From contig JAPEHQ010000026.1 of NCBI GenBank assembly GCA_027405735.1, forward strand, positions 124,001 to 188,000: a stretch of 64,000 bases of DNA, given 5' to 3'. The position numbers were made by a program, and so were the translations under genes. Below, piece by piece: positions 62,474 to 64,000 of this stretch (position 1 is its first letter; each line of letters starts with the position of its first letter). This DNA comes from Mucor racemosus (Eukaryota > Mucoromycota > Mucoromycetes > Mucorales > Mucoraceae). The notes under the pieces were generated by a model, which made no database searches, was not told the DNA's origin, and saw nothing but the letters and a program-made list of their open reading frames with translations.

Positions 62474-63105
62474 TGTAATGATCCAGTTACATTACATAAG
62501 CAAATCGCACTGTTGTATAATTATCACCTTCTACTACTGTATCTATACACACTACCTTTGGGTACACTCCATGAATCTCATTATTAATTTATACTGTCAC
62601 TTCAAGCAGTCCTTATCTACTAGTCTGTCATTAGTATATAAACCACATCTCATGAATCGAAGAATAAGGATCAGTTTGGTTTTGATCCTTTAGTTTGACC
62701 CACAGTTGGAAAGCTGACATATATCAAGACTTTACTTTGTTTTATTATTTTTAATTATTCTAGCATATCAGATATATGTTAGAATAAAACACGCACATAT
62801 AAATAACAACCAAGAACGGATCAATTGCACACTAGTAAATTTATCTGTTCTTTCCTTCCTCTTTTTATATTTATAACCACAATCCAAATAAATATACTGT
62901 ATATTATTACTTATTTATCATTGTTACTTATAACCAATTATTATATAATCCCATATAACCAATCTTAGGTAATAATTGTATACTAGTAATAGCAATTACA
63001 ATTAGTAACACCAACCTCTCATAACCAATCATAGAATTAAAGTTAGACATATACAGTAATCCTCCATATTATATATCCAGTTTGACAACCAATTGATCTA
63101 TTACA
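62474..63105. mobile_element. Solo LTR with ATGCA target duplication
   Basis: A 632 bp insert beginning TGTAATGATCC and ending GATCTATTACA, flanked by ATGCA (62,469-62,473 and 63,106-63,110). The left arm at about 49,575 reads through the same place (CATTTTGATGTATTAATAG) without it. It belongs to the same broad family as the solo LTR at 16,206. No internal retrotransposon sequence is present. Confidence 0.92.
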
Positions 63106-64000
63106 ATGCATCAAAATGATAAAGTGCGGGCAGCAAAAAAAAAAACATGAAATAGACAGAATGTCGCAAATACTAGAGAAGCCTATATTGTTGATTAAGA
63201 ACATTTAGTAATAATCAAGACAGTTTTTATTTTTATTTTTTGTAAAAGCAAAAACAGTTACATTCCATTAACGTTTAAATGCATTTCTAATCATTTAATA
63301 CAAAGAATATGTTCACTGTATATAATAGCCTCATATTTCCTTTCATTGACTATACACTATGATCGACGAGCTTTATTGACTTCCTCTGAAAAACTCGGAA
63401 AGCATTGCATTGCACAAGTTAACATGGGGTTTTTATTTTATTTTATTCTTTTGTAGGCACCTGGTTGAAGAATATTTGAAATTTCAAAAGATTGGAGCGC
63501 GCCCTTTTTTCTATAACTAGCCTCATACTAAATACTTTTTAGCATATACCTTAAACGCTACCAAATAGATATGAATTGGTCGCATTATAATACCTGTTCC
63601 TAAATTTATTTTATATCTCAGTAAAAACTCAAAAGCAAGTAAAATTTACTGCTTTTTCCTTAAAAACTGGGCTTCACTTTTCATCCCTGCTGTACTTTTT
63701 CTTTCCACTAAATAACACCAAGAACAAATTATATGTCAATGTACCTGAAATGTTCACCTTTAATCTAAAAAGGTGTATCGGGAAATATCGTATTTTTTGA
63801 AGTTGGTATTAATACTTCAGTACTAATGTTTCAGGTGTTTACTGCTTATTCACTGTTGGAATCAAAAGCTTTGAACCTTCATAGCTCTACAAAACATTAA
63901 GCTATACGACCATTTTTTAATAATAAAATTTACTTGTTTTGAAGTTCCCTATAACATATTTTAATATAAAAAAATTCCGAGCACTTTTATTTTTTTCGTT
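63106..64000 (-). repeat. R1 in the right outer arm, cut by the window end
   Basis: The reverse complement matches about 48,215-49,575 (without the LTR there) at roughly 90% by eye, e.g. GCGACCAATTCATATCTATT against GCGACCAATTTATATCTGTT. The symmetry is still present at base 64,000, so the inverted repeat extends beyond the window. Confidence 0.85.

Overview
The window looks like nuclear DNA of an early-diverging fungus, most likely Mucoromycota (Mucorales-like). It is very AT-rich. Genes carry several short introns (about 40-70 bp, mostly GTAAG/GTAAAT...TAG), proteins have Gln/Asn/Ser runs, and the gene set is fungal, including a three-RRM plus MLLE protein resembling the endosomal mRNA transporter Rrm4. 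All gene calls come from translating the sequence by eye. In every multi-exon model the exon lengths sum to a whole number of codons, but no database search was possible.

Layout. 0.5-2.5 kb: a GCTTG-rich degenerate stretch, a dispersed-repeat fragment and a broken TnpB/Fanzor-like gene. 3.1-9.4 kb: a gene island with Prp4-type splicing kinase (+), a Trf4/5-type poly(A) polymerase (-) and a GATA-finger/PHD protein (-). 9.4-20.1 kb: a repeat island without intact genes, holding nested repeats, a hairpin MITE, a solo LTR and fragments of a captured dynein intermediate chain gene. 20.2-22.9 kb: an unrecognised Cys/His/Gln-rich protein and a membrane-anchored hot-dog (DUF4442-type) protein. 23-30 kb: repeats and a 13-bp minisatellite. 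30.2-45.4 kb: the second gene island with ribosomal protein eL34, Esf1, ERH, the Rrm4-like protein, a class 3 lipase, Utp21 and a small unknown protein. 46.6-64 kb: a second repeat island dominated by a huge inverted repeat.

The most striking structure is that palindrome, centred near 56,023. Two arms of about 5.85 kb (49,624-55,468 and 56,579-62,424) are essentially identical around a 1.11 kb spacer. Each arm carries the same Tc1-like transposon with the same two frameshifts. Outside them the symmetry continues at clearly lower identity to the window edge. In these outer arms each side has one solo LTR whose empty site survives in the opposite arm.

Working together: five proteins act in RNA biology (Prp4 kinase in splicing, Trf4-like in nuclear RNA surveillance, Esf1 and Utp21 in small-subunit processome work, eL34 in the 60S subunit). 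ERH and the Rrm4-like protein are probable mRNA regulators. They are independent transcription units, not operons, and the clustering may be chance.
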